A stretch of DNA of 64,000 bases from Grifola frondosa. Lineage: Eukaryota > Basidiomycota > Agaricomycetes > Polyporales > Grifolaceae. Within the stretch, counting starts at the first letter, position 1. Each line of letters begins with the position of its first letter. The notes beneath the pieces are model-generated. The model saw only the letters and a list, made by a program, of their open reading frames with translations. It was not told where the DNA came from and ran no database searches. Below are positions 37,912 through 50,605 of the stretch, one piece after another. The position numbers and the translations under genes were made by a program. The DNA lies in the NCBI GenBank assembly GCA_001683735.1, contig LUGG01000001.1, positions 2,790,001-2,854,000 on the forward strand, in the 5' to 3' direction.

Positions 37912-38939
37912 AGCGATATGGGGTCAGCTGCATAAGATGGGAGCACGCCGTCGGGGGTGGAAAAGAATTGAGGTCGACGTTGACCACGCCGAAGACAAGT
38001 GGAAGGAGAGGATTGTTCACAGCTATAATAAGAAGTGCGCTCAAAGGCGCAAGAAGTCGACAAGCGTCGAGTCTCGCTTACTCATGCTTACGTGAGTCAC
38101 TCGCCCAAAATTGCCTTTTTAGTACGCGGCGGCTTCGGCTCCGCACGTGATCCGACACTCGTCAACGACCTCGGAGATCAGTAAGCCCGTTCTTCGCACC
38201 TCCTCCGTCCCGAATCTCGCTGAGTCCGCGCTTTCTCCTTTGGTTAACATTGATTGGTGATCTTCCCTCTCCTGGGATTTCTGGCTGCATTTTTTTCAGA
38301 ATTATCCTTGGATGGTAGCGTACACCTGTCAACATCATAATATCGGTGGTGCACATCATTTGCAGCCGCTCTCGGGATATGTTGATTCCGCGGATAAACC
38401 CACCGAACTCAGTTCAACGGGCCCGAGCAAGGATCGAAAAATACACACGTTGAGTCACGATGTGTCAGAGACTGGAGTCAACACGGCGGAACAAGTATGT
38501 ACTTTTGCCTATACTCTCTTGCGCGCAGAGTTTCGGGATGGCACGTCCAGATATCCAGAGCTCTACTAGGTTTTCCAATATAGTGGTGTGCGGACATGTC
38601 TATGCGGAACTCGAATCGCCTGCGGTCATAGTCAGCAACCTAAATGCTTACTGAAGAGCAACTATTCATCGGTGTATGGATCTGCGGACCAGTGTACCTT
38701 ATGGAAGATTGGAATAACATGAGGTTTCTGCACTTAATCACGCTGTTGGCTTCGGTGGCAATCAATTGATATCTTCCAGCTGCCAGTGAGAAATATGGAA
38801 TTCTTCTCATGTTGTCATGTGTCCTTCGGAATGATGACTTGTCGCCGACAATGCGTCTCTGCGGCCCGCTCGACTGCATGCAAGTGAGTCTTCGTTACAT
38901 ATCAAAAGCGCATTCAATCAAGTTGTATGCTCATCAGAG
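37912..38939. other. Divergent intergenic region upstream of HLTF-like and GH20 genes
   Basis: A 1,028-base spacer between divergent starts. Small plus-strand frames at 38312-38654 are open but show no recognised motif or conserved splicing. The left part is likely the HLTF-like promoter and the right part the GH20 promoter. Confidence 0.45.
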
Positions 38940-41741
38940 ATGCCTTCGTACATCTGGTGCATCGCTTTCGTTCTCATCTTTGGCGTAACCGCCGGGGCAG
39001 CCTCCCTGCCACCATTGGTGCCCGCGGTTCATTCTTACACTGACAGCAGCACAGCCGTAGGCGATTTTGAACTGTCCGGACATTTGAGGATCATTGTTGA
39101 TGAGAATGAGACGCACTCAAGGCGCGATAACGGGCTCACTTTGATACCTCCGACACTGCTGTCATTCGCACAAATCTTCGAGTCTGATTTGAAGGCCCTC
39201 TTCCCTGCGACAACTACTGCGCTATCAATTGGAAGCGTGGCAGAGTTGGCGCATATCAGAGAATATGTTTTCCTGTCCATCTCTAACAGTTCTGATTTCA
39301 CTCTCGCTGATGGTTCTCCGACTACGGAAGGATATGAGATGAATATCTCCAGCGATGGTATCAAAATCGTTGGCGTTGGCGCAAAGGGTGCATTTTGGGG
39401 AACGCGGACGTTCCTCCAGGGACTTGTCTTATCCGGGGGCCGTTTTCCTTCTGGGACGATCAGAGACCAGCCCGATTGGCAGACAAGGGGAATTATGTTA
39501 GGTACGCCCACAGACTAAGTCTACACACTGTGGGACTAAATATCTAGATCGTCTGTCAAGATGCGGGAAGACAATGGTACCCGGTAGCTTTCTTGAAAGA
39601 GGTATGTGCCTATGCCTCGTGGTTCAAAATGAGCGAGTTCGTGAGTGTGAGGTCCACCGACGTGAGACGAAAACATTAATTTGCATCTTAGCACGTCCAC
39701 CTGTCAGACAATGTAAATCCGAATGGGCATTTTAACGCGTATGCGCGATTCCGACTGCATTCAAACGATCCGGGTTGGCGGGTCTCACTCCTCATGTGAA
39801 TGAGACATACTCCAAAGAGGAGTTCGACGACTTCCAAAGGAGCTGCGCGTCTCGAGGTGTCACCGTATGTACCTCCATGCAACGGCCATGATCATGCCAT
39901 TCTCAATAATGCAGTGCAGGTGATCCCCGAACTTGAATCTGTATGTTGCAGAGTTTGAGAGACTCGTGTGCCGCTCACTTTATTCGTCCCTAGCCTGGCC
40001 ACGCCCTTGTGATCACACAGTGGAAACCAGACCTTGCGCTGTCCTCGGACTTCACCCTGATCAATCTCACAGTGCCCGACGCCATTCCCACCATTGAGAT
40101 GATCTGGAAAGGTAATTGGCTCCTTGTTCATGCAATGGTTTGCCCTGAGTGAGAACATTCCAGAGTTTCTTCCATGGTTTCACACGAGTATGTCAAACTT
40201 ATTTCCAGCACTGTGGATAACTAAAAATATCGGCCAGAGCAAGTGTCTATCGGTGCCGACGAATATAATTCGTCTCTCGCGGACGACTATAACAATTTTG
40301 TAAATACTATGGTTAGTGCATGAGTCCCAACGCATACACAATGTTCCGCCCTGAACTTTCTTCAAACTGCAGAGCAACTTCATCGGCGAAGACAACAAGG
40401 TCATTCGGATCTGGGGAACGAATGAACCGTCCAACAAGACTTCTGTGAGCAAGAATATCACGATTCAACATTGGTAATCGATCGGCCATTTCTCTGCGCG
40501 TCGTGGCCGTTGACTTCACGTTCAGGGAATTTTTCGAGGATGATCCGTATGAGCTCATCCGCGAGGGATACAACGTCATTAATAGGTGAGGGCTAGGTTG
40601 CCATCTATCCTCGGACTTGCTGACAGAAAACATAGCGAGGACTCCGTGCAATACATCGTTGTGAAACAGGTGGGTGTGTCACCCTGCTAGAATAAGCCAC
40701 CTTCACAAGCAGTGCAGTCGGGGTCGTATCCTCAGCGCCTAAACCAGACCCGGCTCTGGGACGGAGCAAATGTCAATACAGGCGGGATATGGGACCCTCA
40801 CATATTTGATCTAGGTATTTCAGACCAGCTTCGGACAAATGTTTCTCTCTGATGGGTGTTGGCGTGCTAGGAAATGCGTCGAACAATCCCGGCATCCACA
40901 ACCCGCTGCTTAGAGGCTCCATAATGGTGAGTAAGCCAAGCGGGTTCGGTGCGGGCACTCGGTCGAGCGAACCAACATTATTCACCAGGCGGTATGGAAT
41001 GACCATGGTCCCAATGCTAGTACTTTTTTGGAGGCATTCTATGCGATGAAGGAGGGCCTTCCCGTCATTGCCAGCGCGAATTGGCAAGCGGCTTCCAGAC
41101 CCAACCACCTCACGCACGAACAGTTCCTCTCTGCATATCCTGTCCTGGAAGCATCGGCTCCGGGCCAGAATCTCGACCGCCGTGTGCCCAGCAGAGGAAG
41201 CGTCGTCGTTGACTACGAACTCAACGACATAGATGTCTTCCATTCAAAAGTGACTGACAGGAGCGGGAATGGCTACGACGCTATTCTGCAGGACGGCGTA
41301 ATCCACACACCGCTGGGAAGCAAGGGCCACAATTACACTCTGCTGATCGTCTTCGGGTCCAGCCAGATGCCAGGCACTCTCCTCGCCGGGCCCGATGACT
41401 CGTTCGGATTCACGCAGTACGGTGGTGGCACCACTTTGGCATTTACCTCTTCGAATATAACCTATCCCCTTTTCAACTACACGCTACCCATACAGCCATC
41501 CTCGTTAAAGCGGGAGATCATCCTGACCGGGACTGAGAATCGCACATCCGCATTTGTGGACGGCGATTATGTGGGTGACTTCTTGATCGCTATCGATGGA
41601 ACGAACGTTCTTGAACCAATGGCATTCGTCGCGCCCGTGCAACGTATCGGAGAAGCAAACAGCAATGTAGAAAGAGTTGTCTTATGGGAGGGATTGCAGG
41701 ATATCGCGAGCATTTCCGGTCTGATGGAGCCGATATGTTGA
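38940..41741 (+). CDS. Secreted GH20 beta-N-acetylhexosaminidase-like enzyme
   Basis: The enzyme would release terminal GlcNAc from chitin oligomers or N-glycans outside the cell. A signal peptide (MPSYIWCIAFVLIFGVTAGA) precedes a GH20 N-terminal alpha/beta domain and the catalytic barrel: VGAKGAFWGTRTFLQGLVLS, RDQPDWQTRGIML, HVHLSDN, VIPELES-PGHA, and SIGADEYNSS with the catalytic Asp-Glu pair (GADE). A beta-rich C-terminal domain of about 190 residues (VVDYELNDIDVFHSKVTDRS, then LLIVFGSSQMPG) looks like a LamG/concanavalin-type fold. About ten introns, with one 21-nt exon at 39920-39940. Single-base indels are needed near 39550 (extra c) and 39774 (missing t). Many N-glycosylation sequons. 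Confidence 0.85.
39920..39940 (+). other. 21-nt microexon of the GH20 gene
   Basis: The exon gtgatccccgaacttgaatc+t encodes VIPELES, between an intron ending agtgcag and one starting gtatgt. It joins to PGHALVITQW, giving the GH20 block VIPE..xPGH. Confidence 0.72.
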
Positions 41742-42100
41742 ACTTGTCATGTATGAAGCATAGAAATGTGGTATCGCATTGTACGAAACTACAAATATAC
41801 ATGACTTAAACGAAGGGAGACAATTGTGAGTGCATACTACAAACCTCGAATCTAAGATGAACGAAAGTGCATAATTACAAAAGGTCGGATTGCATAGTCC
41901 CAGTCAGACAAACGGACGAACGTCGCGAACCATAGTTACCTCCACAAACCAGAAATTAGTACATGAACCGTTGTAATCGAGCAACTCTGGTTGTAGATGA
42001 CAGCCAAAGCTGAAACCAGATTACAACGGTGCAACATGGTCCAATGCAGAGTAAACCTTGAGACGCAGTCCATCAAACGCCTAGAAACGACCATGTCGGA
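41742..42100. other. Convergent intergenic region
   Basis: A 359-base AT-rich spacer between the GH20 stop (+) and the RNase III-like stop (-). Only 3' flanks are expected; nothing else seen. Confidence 0.5.
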
Positions 42101-43332
42101 TTAGATGACGGGCTCGACCCTCGGGGACTGCTGCTTACGGGGAGCCCAACCCATAGCATAGTAGGCTTCTCGAGCAGCTTCTTCCTTGGCGAGCTGCTTA
42201 CTAGTGCCTATGCCCCTGCCTTTCAAGATGCCATCAACTGTATCAAGAGACACAAGTCAACGATAGCGATGACGGATCGATAACAGAAACATACCGATAC
42301 ACTGAACGTCCCACCTCCCAGCATGCGCAGGGCCAGAGAACTGCGCCGGGTACTCCACCGTCAACCGCCTCTGATTCGCTGTCTGGTTGAAAAGCGGCAA
42401 AAATGCAGACAAGGGCTGGGCGGGCGCCAGAGGGTTGGGAAGAGGCGGCGGTAGGGTACTCGGCGGAGGCGGCGCCACAGAGGACATCGGATGTATATAT
42501 GCAGGCGGCGAGGAAGCAAACCCTACAGGGTCAGCTCTGAATCGCTTGTGAGGCTCTTCGTCAGGCATTGCAGTGGGATCGACCAGTTGCCCGATCCAGG
42601 CCTGCAAGGCCTGCGAACCAGATTGAACATACACCGCTCCAACATAAACGTAGAAGAGCTGCCGCAGCTCCTGTTGTACCGTGAGAAATGCACACGGAGA
42701 GCAACGGAGAATACACACCTCTGGATCGCTCAAACTGTTGAATGCTTCCTGGCTGCCGCACCGTACCTTTTCCTTGAGCTTGTAGCCATTCACCCAGCTT
42801 GCGACGTTATCCGCAGATAGAATATCGTCTCGTTTGCTCTGGGCAGAAGGCTGATGGATATCGATAAGAATTATGATGACTGTTATGACACTCACTTTCA
42901 TCTCGTGCGCCTTTAACATGGGTCGCATCTTGAACAAGGCAATTTTCACAGCTCCGTCGAGCATCGTCTCGCCGATAACCGACAAGCGATCACTGTCGCC
43001 GTAGTCGGTGTCCTCGTTGGTGGGCGCCCCTGGAAAACGCAAAGATTTGTGTGTGAAGACCTCTAGGATAATATCTCCAGAGAGCTGGGGAATGCGAGGG
43101 AGAGCAGAAGTATCCATAGCAGTGCGAGGGCGTTTCAATGTGGGAACGGGGCTTTCAGAGGACCTGGTGGTTGAAGAGAGAGATGGAGAGGACCACGTGG
43201 CCCCTTTGGACAATAAGAATCTGAAAACACCGCAGTAACTTCTGAGGGGATCAAACCCACCTGTAGCTGCGGAAGTTTGGGACGAGAAGCGTCAGACTGC
43301 ATGCTGAAGCCTTTGACTTGAGCTTTGACCAT
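42101..43332 (-). CDS. RNase III-like/dsRBD protein with degenerate catalytic motifs
   Basis: The N-terminal part shows an RNase III fold: LPRIPQLSGDIILEVFTHKS (the HKS helix), DSDRLSVIGETMLDGAV where active enzymes have ERLEFLGDAVL, and LRQLFYVYVGAVYVQSGSQA where active enzymes have a D..FEA..GA signature. The catalytic Asp of the first motif is Glu, and the catalytic Glu of the second is Tyr. After a proline-rich linker (PPPPSTLPPPLPNPLAPAQP), a double-stranded RNA binding domain ends the protein (LTVEYPAQFSGPAHAGRWDV, then GIGTSKQLAKEEAAREAYYA). The stop is at 42101-42103 and the start MVKAQVKGFSMQSDAS at 43332. The splice joining the first exon at about 43200-43260 is uncertain. It may bind dsRNA without cutting. 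A mitochondrial mL44-like role is a less likely alternative. Confidence 0.75.
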
Positions 43333-43635
43333 TAACAGATAACGGAGATGAGGGTTGATGGTTGGGAATGGATGAAGCAGGCTTTATAGCGGCAGAGTTG
43401 TGGCACGCTCAACGTTGGCATTGGCTCAGGGCTGAAATAATCAAGCGATGAAAATTAGGCATTTATCCGCTTTAGGCCGCTTTGGGTCACCTTTTTGACT
43501 CCGCGCCGCAGCGATCACACTTCCGTTTCCGGTTTCACCTCAACACCCTGAGTCAGCCACCGCCACGCCGCACACTGACTCAACATACAATTAATATCTT
43601 GAAAATGTCTCTAAATGTCCACAGCCGCAGATAGT
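43333..43635 (-). promoter_or_regulatory. Promoter region of the RNase III-like gene
   Basis: A 303-base spacer between the RNase III-like start and the 3' end of the Mit1-like gene upstream on the same strand. Contains a tttatagc TATA-like site at 43382 (plus strand) about 50 bases upstream of the ATG. No gene. Confidence 0.4.
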
Positions 43636-46600
43636 CTACTTGCGCATATCTACCAGCGAGCCACTCCCAGCTGGTATTGAAGAACTTGCCAATGTTCGCC
43701 TCTGCTGTTTGATCAAGATATGCCGTAGAACCTTCACCGTCGATACCTGCGTCGGATCGCTCTCAAGCCTCTTGATCTCGCTCTGAATCCTAGAAGTAGA
43801 TCGGTTCCACATCTTCCTCGTAGCGCCAGACTTGCATTCCACGTACCTCTTTGGACCTTCCGCCACAATGGGACAATCCTTTACCAAGTGGTGTGGCGAT
43901 CGGCCACATATAGCACAAGAGGAAGGGCTGCTTTCTTTGACTTTCTTCTTCGGAACATCAGTAAACTGCAATGGCGACCGTGCTCGCTTCGAAGGTCCGG
44001 CAACTGCACCCGCCATTGTTCCGTTCGTGGCACGAGGTTTTGGTTTTACTTGGGCAGGTCTTGGCGGCGCAACCACTGCTTGCGGAGCCACAGTCTTCGA
44101 GGCTGTACTATCCACCTTCCTTGTCTGGTCTTTCTTCACGGAGGTACTTGATTCCGACGCTGCAGAAGTAGTGACCATCTTTGGCTTCTTGCGCTGTGGC
44201 GACGGGGGCGTCTCTACGAGTTGAAGTGGCTGTCCGTAAATTAGGTGTATCTTGCCGAGCTTATGGAGAGCCTCATCGATTGCTTGTATCGCAGCGCGCT
44301 ATCGCAATCGATGTCAATATAAACCTTCGCTGTGACTCTGAATGACGTACGCGCTCTTCCAAAGGTTCATCGCCAGCATGACAAAGCAGCATCAGACGGT
44401 AATGCGCCAAATTTTCAGGGCTCTCAGTCATCCGACACTCCCCAGCGCCATGGCGAGTGGCGCACAGTCCACAGAGCTCGCCTTCAGCGCTATCACGGGG
44501 AGGTTCGCGGCGATTTAGAATTGCAGAAAGAGGCTGCGTTGTGTCCTTCGGCTTAGGCCGTGCTGCGAGCATCGGGCGGGGCACGGGAAGGGGCTGAGGA
44601 CGTAGTGGTGGAGAGGACGATCTTGGTGCGGGAGGGAGCAAGGCCATAACATCGTCTCCTTCCAACGGTGTTGTTTGCTCAGAGTCCAAACCATCGGACT
44701 CTAGCCCAGAGGGAATGTGAAACTCTGAGTCGTCTGAGCCCGACTTGGCTTTTGCTTTTGACTTCCCCTTCCCCTTGCGAGACTTGTGCTTCTCCTTTTC
44801 CTTGTCTTTGGTAGGAGTATCATCCAAATCTAGGTTTTGCTGCAAGGGGTACCATAAGACAACACCTCCTGTTGCAGAACATCGCACACACCTGCGGGAA
44901 TACGGCGGCTGCTTTTCGCCGTGCACCACGACCCGTGATTTCTTTAGCCCGTTCCTTTGTTCGTTCGGCCGCAATCCGTTCGAGAGCTTGCGTCCAGGAA
45001 TCAACCTGGTCGACATTTTCCTCCGCTTCATCCGCCATATCTTCCAAAGCATCCTTATCCGCAGACCAGACCTTAGCAAATGCAAAGGACATGCCCGTGG
45101 CTGCTTCCGGCTCAGCCTGATCGCCTTCCTTCTCTGTCTTCTCGATGAGGTTGTCAATATCGTGCTCGGAATCTATATATTGTGTGTTGATTGTCGAAGG
45201 AAGCCCGTCAGAGGAAGGACTTACAGTGGATATCTTGGCTGGTATCATCGGCTTCGAAAAGGGCCTTGGCTCCAAACATCAAGATAGATTTCACGTCTTC
45301 ATGAGATTCGCTGTCGTCGTCCATCTTCTGGACGATGAGATGGTCCAACACCAGCTTCTTCTTGCCGGTCTGCATGATTCGCTCTAGAGGCTATTAGATG
45401 GCCATATTGTAATAATTCCAAGTAGACTGACCTTCAGCTGAATCTTTCGCCATTAACTTGAATACAAGGCATGTCTTAGTTTGCCCAAATCGATGCGCTC
45501 GCGCAATGGCCTAATAGAACAAGGTGAGTTATATGAGCAGGAACATCAAATGATCATGTGTACTTGGAGATCCTGTGAGAACAACGTTAGCAAAAGCTCT
45601 CGCTATATATTCTGCAAGTACCCACCTGATGTGGGTTGAAGTCGGGGTCGAAGATGATGACGGTGTCCGCGCTCCAGAGATTGATACCAACGCCCCAGCT
45701 CGAGTAGTCAGTAAATAGATGAAGACGTCGGAGTCGGGTTTATTGAATTCGTCCATGTCTTTCTGACGATCGGCTTGTTTGGTGTTACCATCCTAATCAT
45801 TGTTAAGATGAGGTAGCCTTGGCATGGGTAGATGCCGAACGCACCAGACGCAGATACTTCATTCCTTCTCCAATCAAGAAATCTTCGACAATGTTCAGGG
45901 CAATTACAAACTAAGGACACCGTGTGATTATTCAATATTGACGAGTAGTTATGACGAACCTGGCTGAACAATAGTACTCGATGTCCGCGGGCACGGAGCT
46001 TGGGAAGCAAGACCTTCAACAGGCGCAACTTCGCGCTGGCATCGATGAGTTTCTCATGAGTTTCTTGAGGGGACAGTCCTCGCGGTTCGATGTCGTCCGA
46101 TACCAAGTACGGGTGTTGCACACACCTAGAAGAGCGATTAACGCATAGGATGCTTCAAAATTCCGATTACTTACTTGCGCAGCTGCATCAGCATGTTTTT
46201 CAAGTTGGTCCGACTGAGCACGTTCTGCTTCGCGCCTGCCGCGCCCTGAGCCAAAGTCTGGAGTATATCTAGATTTTGACCTAGAAGCGAATGAGTTCCC
46301 GTACTCGTAACTTGTTGTGAGAGACATACTAAGAATTGATCGGTACACTTCCTTCTGAAGAGGGGTCATGCTGACTGGAACAATGACCTCATTCTGAGAG
46401 ACTATTGAGCAAAGGAACGGAAAGTAATATGAAAAGGCATACCTTCGGTGGCAACTGAAGGACTTCTGCTTTAATGCGCCTCAAGAAGTAAGGCCTTAGC
46501 CTAACGTGAAGGTCTTTGATGAGGTCTTCGGAAAGCTCCTCAAACTGCTTCGCAAGGGCGTCCAGGTCGTGCCAACCATCCGGATCCAAGAAGTTCATTA

Positions 46601-49600
46601 GGTTGAACAGCTCACGAATGTTGTTATTCAGGGGCGTCTAATGAGTCTTGTGAGAGTGCATATATATTTGAAAATGACAACTACTCACTCCGGTCATAAT
46701 GATGCGGTGAATTGTATTCAGCTCCTTGAGCTTTTTGAATATAAGACTGGAATCGTTTTTAACTTTGCAAACACGGTTAGCATCCATTATATATATTCGT
46801 AATATAATCTTACGGCGCTGCCCCTCGTCCACCACGAGAATCTCCCATCTTGGTACGTTCTTGAAGACTGGAGTGAATTCTTTAGGGTTGGTGATCATCT
46901 CGTATGTCGTGATAAGCACATGATATTTGGCACCAGTCGTCCCCTTAGCGGGATGAGCGTGCGTTAGCTCGAACCTCTTTATGACTTCTCGAGCCTTAGC
47001 TTCTCCGTGAAAAGGAACCACCCTCAGTTTTGGAGCCCACCGTTCGAACTCTCGGACCCAATTCGAGATTGTGGAATTAGGTACAACCACCAAGGCCGGG
47101 TATGCCTTGCACTGCTTCATTATATGTCCAATAAAGGTAGCAATCTGTACTGTCTTTCCCTACCAGAGTCGATATTTCAGTAGCGAATCATCAACCAGAA
47201 TGCGACAACGTACGAGACCCATCTCGTCCGCTAGGATACAATTCTGATGATTCCACCAGTTATTACACAGCCAATTGACACCGTCGATTTGGAACGGCAT
47301 GAGCTTGAGCTGGGCGCTCTGACCAAGCTCAGGCTGCAATTCATGCGTGAACGCGTGCCTCTTCAGCCACTCGCCGGCCTTTCGATTGTCGAAGAAAGTG
47401 GCTTCATCCTTGTGGCGGACATGGACCACTACTGATTGCGCATCGACAAATCGTTTGAAAGCCTTTTCAAAGGCAGGATAACCTAGTTCGCCTTTGCGCG
47501 GTGGAGCGTCCCAAGATGCTAGTAATGTCATTGATATTAGCAACAATAAACAATAAATACCACCCGGTCGTAACCACTGACCGTCTTCATAACCTAGATC
47601 ATGCCACTTGAAGAATGCCCAGATTACAGACGAAGCTTTCCCATCAAGCTTCTCATGCGTTCGTGAGACATACCTGCCAACGGTCTCGGTGAGATCCTTG
47701 CTGGGCTCTTCACCCTCGTCGTAGGCAGCTTGGTACTCCTTATCGATCGCGTATTGGACCGGATCGTCCTCTTCATCCGAGGTTACGACCAGACCCTTCT
47801 TGCGATGTGATTTCAACTTCAGCTTCGTCTGTCGCTGAGGGTGCCAAAATAAGACATCCAAGACACGATCCACGGTCTTCCAAGCCGGAGGGATCTTGCG
47901 TTCTGCATCAGGATTCGCGTCGAGAGCCGAGATAGCCTGCGTTTCAGAAGTGCGAGCAGGTGTTTCCCTGACGTCGTCCTCTCCAATCTCGAAAGTCGTA
48001 GGCTCTTCGTCACCTTCCGCTCTCTCATCAGAGACGGGGTCGGGTAGAAGCTGGACTTTACTTCCACCCGCCAGGAAGTTCTTCAGTCTTTGTGCATGGG
48101 TCGCCAGTAGCCACATGTGCGGCACCCATTGCGTACGCTTGTAACTTCTGCTCTCCCACTTCACCAAATACTCCCGCGGTAACGCAGCCTTGTAATTTAC
48201 AGGCTCATTCGGAGAACGAGATGGTTCAACAGCGTCTGAAGGATATGGTCGCCAAGCAAGAATGTGCTCGACCGAGTAGATGTATGACACACAGTCTGCG
48301 CACTGCCAGTTGGTCGTAGTTTGGTAGTACTCTGCAAGATCTACCGCGGTCACATCCTCGTGAGGGAAAGCTTCATCCTGAGGAACAGGTAGGTGGGCAT
48401 AATGCGCGAGACGCTTGCACACGAGACAGCGGAATAATAGCTCATGCGATGGCTCCACTTCATCTTCGTGGACAACGGGCGCGAGCGGAGGTACAGTGCT
48501 TGTCTCGTCCGCCATAGCCACGTCCGCCGGTGGAACAGATGCCTTTGGTTCAGCGGAAGGTTTGGTGGATTCATCCGGTTTAATAGCAACTTCTTTGCAT
48601 CCCATACATATGCCGCCCTTCATGCAAGATCCACAGATAAATTCGGTGGTTTGATAAGCCTCCAGTCCTGGCCGCTTGGCTGGCTCCGGTAGAGACTGAT
48701 TCTCCCCCGCAGATTGAGCTTTCTGCCATTCAGCTTTATCGCGTTCCAGGGCCGCCCTCAAAATTTCATCGCGTTGAGTCCTCGCTAGACATCCCAGTGG
48801 GCGGCAAGGGGGCATTTCAAGCTTTCGAAACATGTTAGAGTGAACAAGAGAATGGAGATTAAACCGTACCATCGAACCCAGCCCCCCAATGCCTGAAACC
48901 TTGTTTCGTCATCGCTGTCGTCCTCGAAATCATCCTCGTTGCTCTTTCCACGCTTCTTTTTTCTTCCCTTCTTCGGCTTTGAAAGGAGGACGTGAGCAGG
49001 CGGCCTATGACATTTCTCACAGATATGTCTATGCGCCCTCAAAACCGCCGTCTCCTCGTCCCTTGGTCATCCAGATCAAGGTCAGCAACCACCCGGAAAT
49101 GGCCATACGCAGGTCTGGATGCCTTTCCTCGCACGATCTTCTTCTTCTTGATCAGCTTTGATTTCAAGGACGCCTCCATATATCCGTCACTCTCCTCTGC
49201 AAAAGTATCGTCTTCATAATTCGCATCATCCAGGTTCTGTCTGGCGCTCTGGCGAACACGTCCGGATTTCCTAGTAGGCTGTGAGACTTCCACAATGTCG
49301 CTGTCGGTACCGACTTCGTCTTCACCATCAGAACTAGGTACGGCAAGTCGACGGCCGGAACGACGCTTATTCGGACTGAAGGGAAGATCATGCGCAAGCT
49401 TTTTATTCGCGCCGGCACAGCTGTTCGCGTGCTCCGTCTCTTGGTTGGGATCGAAGAGCCTTCAGAATAATCATCCTCAGAGGACTCGATGGGTCTAGCA
49501 AGCTCGTCTGAATCTGAGGACGCCGGCTTCTTCCGTGAAGGCTTCTTCCTGGCCGTCTGCCTGCTGATCTTCAGGACAACTTTTATGCGCGACTCCGGGT

Positions 49601-50332
49601 GTATATAATGGGCAGAGGGATCAAATGGATCTAAAGTTCCATCAGCTTTGCATTGTCCTACAGACTAAATCAGCCCAAATCAGGTGAAATAACCAATAAC
49701 TCCAACGTACTATACTCCTTGACAAGATCGGGATGATTGGATTCAAAATCCTCAGCGGGATACTGCAATAGTCGTCAGAAACATATACAGACGTTGGAAA
49801 CAGACCCAATCATAAAGGACAAAGGACGTGGCTCATGAACTGAACTGCTTTATCACATTTTGTCGTTCAGGCTAATGCGGTGAGATATAGAAAGGGAAAT
49901 GCAGCCTACCACGCATAGCATAGCATAGCATATGCAGCGACCGCGCGCCTCCCAGCCCCGAACTCCAGAATCAATGAATGCACATACCTTGTAAGCTATT
50001 CCGTCGGTGCGACGAGCATAGTAGAACAGTTGTTCTCCGTCTTTATATTCACCAATTACACAATCAAGATCGTCCTCGAGGGAAGATTCAGAAGTACGTT
50101 CACGTTCAGCAAAGCCTGCAGGGTACAATGCCTTTTGGGGAGTGTCAAGAGGCGGCACCAGAACATAGGGCGTTGGCGGGGATGGGTTTGTCTGCATCTG
50201 GGGAGAAGGTGATCGCTCGTCTACCATGGACTCGGAGATGGATGTATCGTCCGGACCAGGGTGGTCGCTCAAAGGATCGTGCGGCACCGGACTAGAGAAT
50301 AGTGCCAATGGATCTGAGGATGAGTCCGCCAT
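43636..50332 (-). CDS. mit1: Mit1/CHD-type chromatin remodeller (PHD, chromodomains, SNF2 ATPase)
   Basis: Fission yeast Mit1 is the ATPase of the SHREC heterochromatin-silencing complex. From the start MADSSSDPLALFSSP (ATG 50330-50332): an acidic and basic linker; a PHD-like zinc region (ICEKCHRPPAH, LKCPLAAHWDC, FICGSCMKGGICMGC); chromodomain-like segments (REYLVKWESRSYKRTQWVPH and SVIWAFFKWHDLGYED); SNF2 motifs LMPFQIDGVNWLCNNWWNHQ, LADEMGL-GKTVQIATFI, WEILVVDEGQRLKN (DEGQ box), IIMTGTPLNNNIRELFNLMN; the second lobe GHRVLLFSQFVIALNIVEDF and ARAHRFGQTKTCLVFKLM. The C-terminus has two Cys/His knuckles (CGLCATRHGAGEC and CAICGRSPHHLVKDC), as in Mit1-like proteins. About fifteen introns. One base is missing near 48790, which must be restored to give HWDC, a PHD zinc ligand. 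A further shift lies near 49410. Confidence 0.87.
49913..49932. repeat. gcata pentanucleotide microsatellite (4 copies)
   Basis: Four perfect gcata units inside an intron of the Mit1-like gene. Confidence 0.85.
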
Positions 50333-50605
50333 CTTCGAAGCACCTTGCTGCAATTCACAGAACGCAGGCTCAGGTTCAAAAGGCAGAAACACGCGATAGG
50401 ACGCGTCGCGATACGCGTCGAAAGAAGGTAGAATCAGACTTTACAGTTCTCAGAAGCGCGCATGACACTATGTGTCGCGAATTCTCACGCATTGGTTCGT
50501 CAAAATTGGTCATGAATTTGACTGCACAAGTACTGCTAATGAAACACACCAAAAGTAGTCTACGATGCCACACTTAACATCGAGAGTGCACCATGTCTGT
50601 TAGGA

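Noticed and set aside
44872..45275. Frame change in the Mit1-like gene near 44.9 kb
   Set aside because: It is a normal intron: FPQ joins QNLDLDD across gtgtgt...cttgcag.
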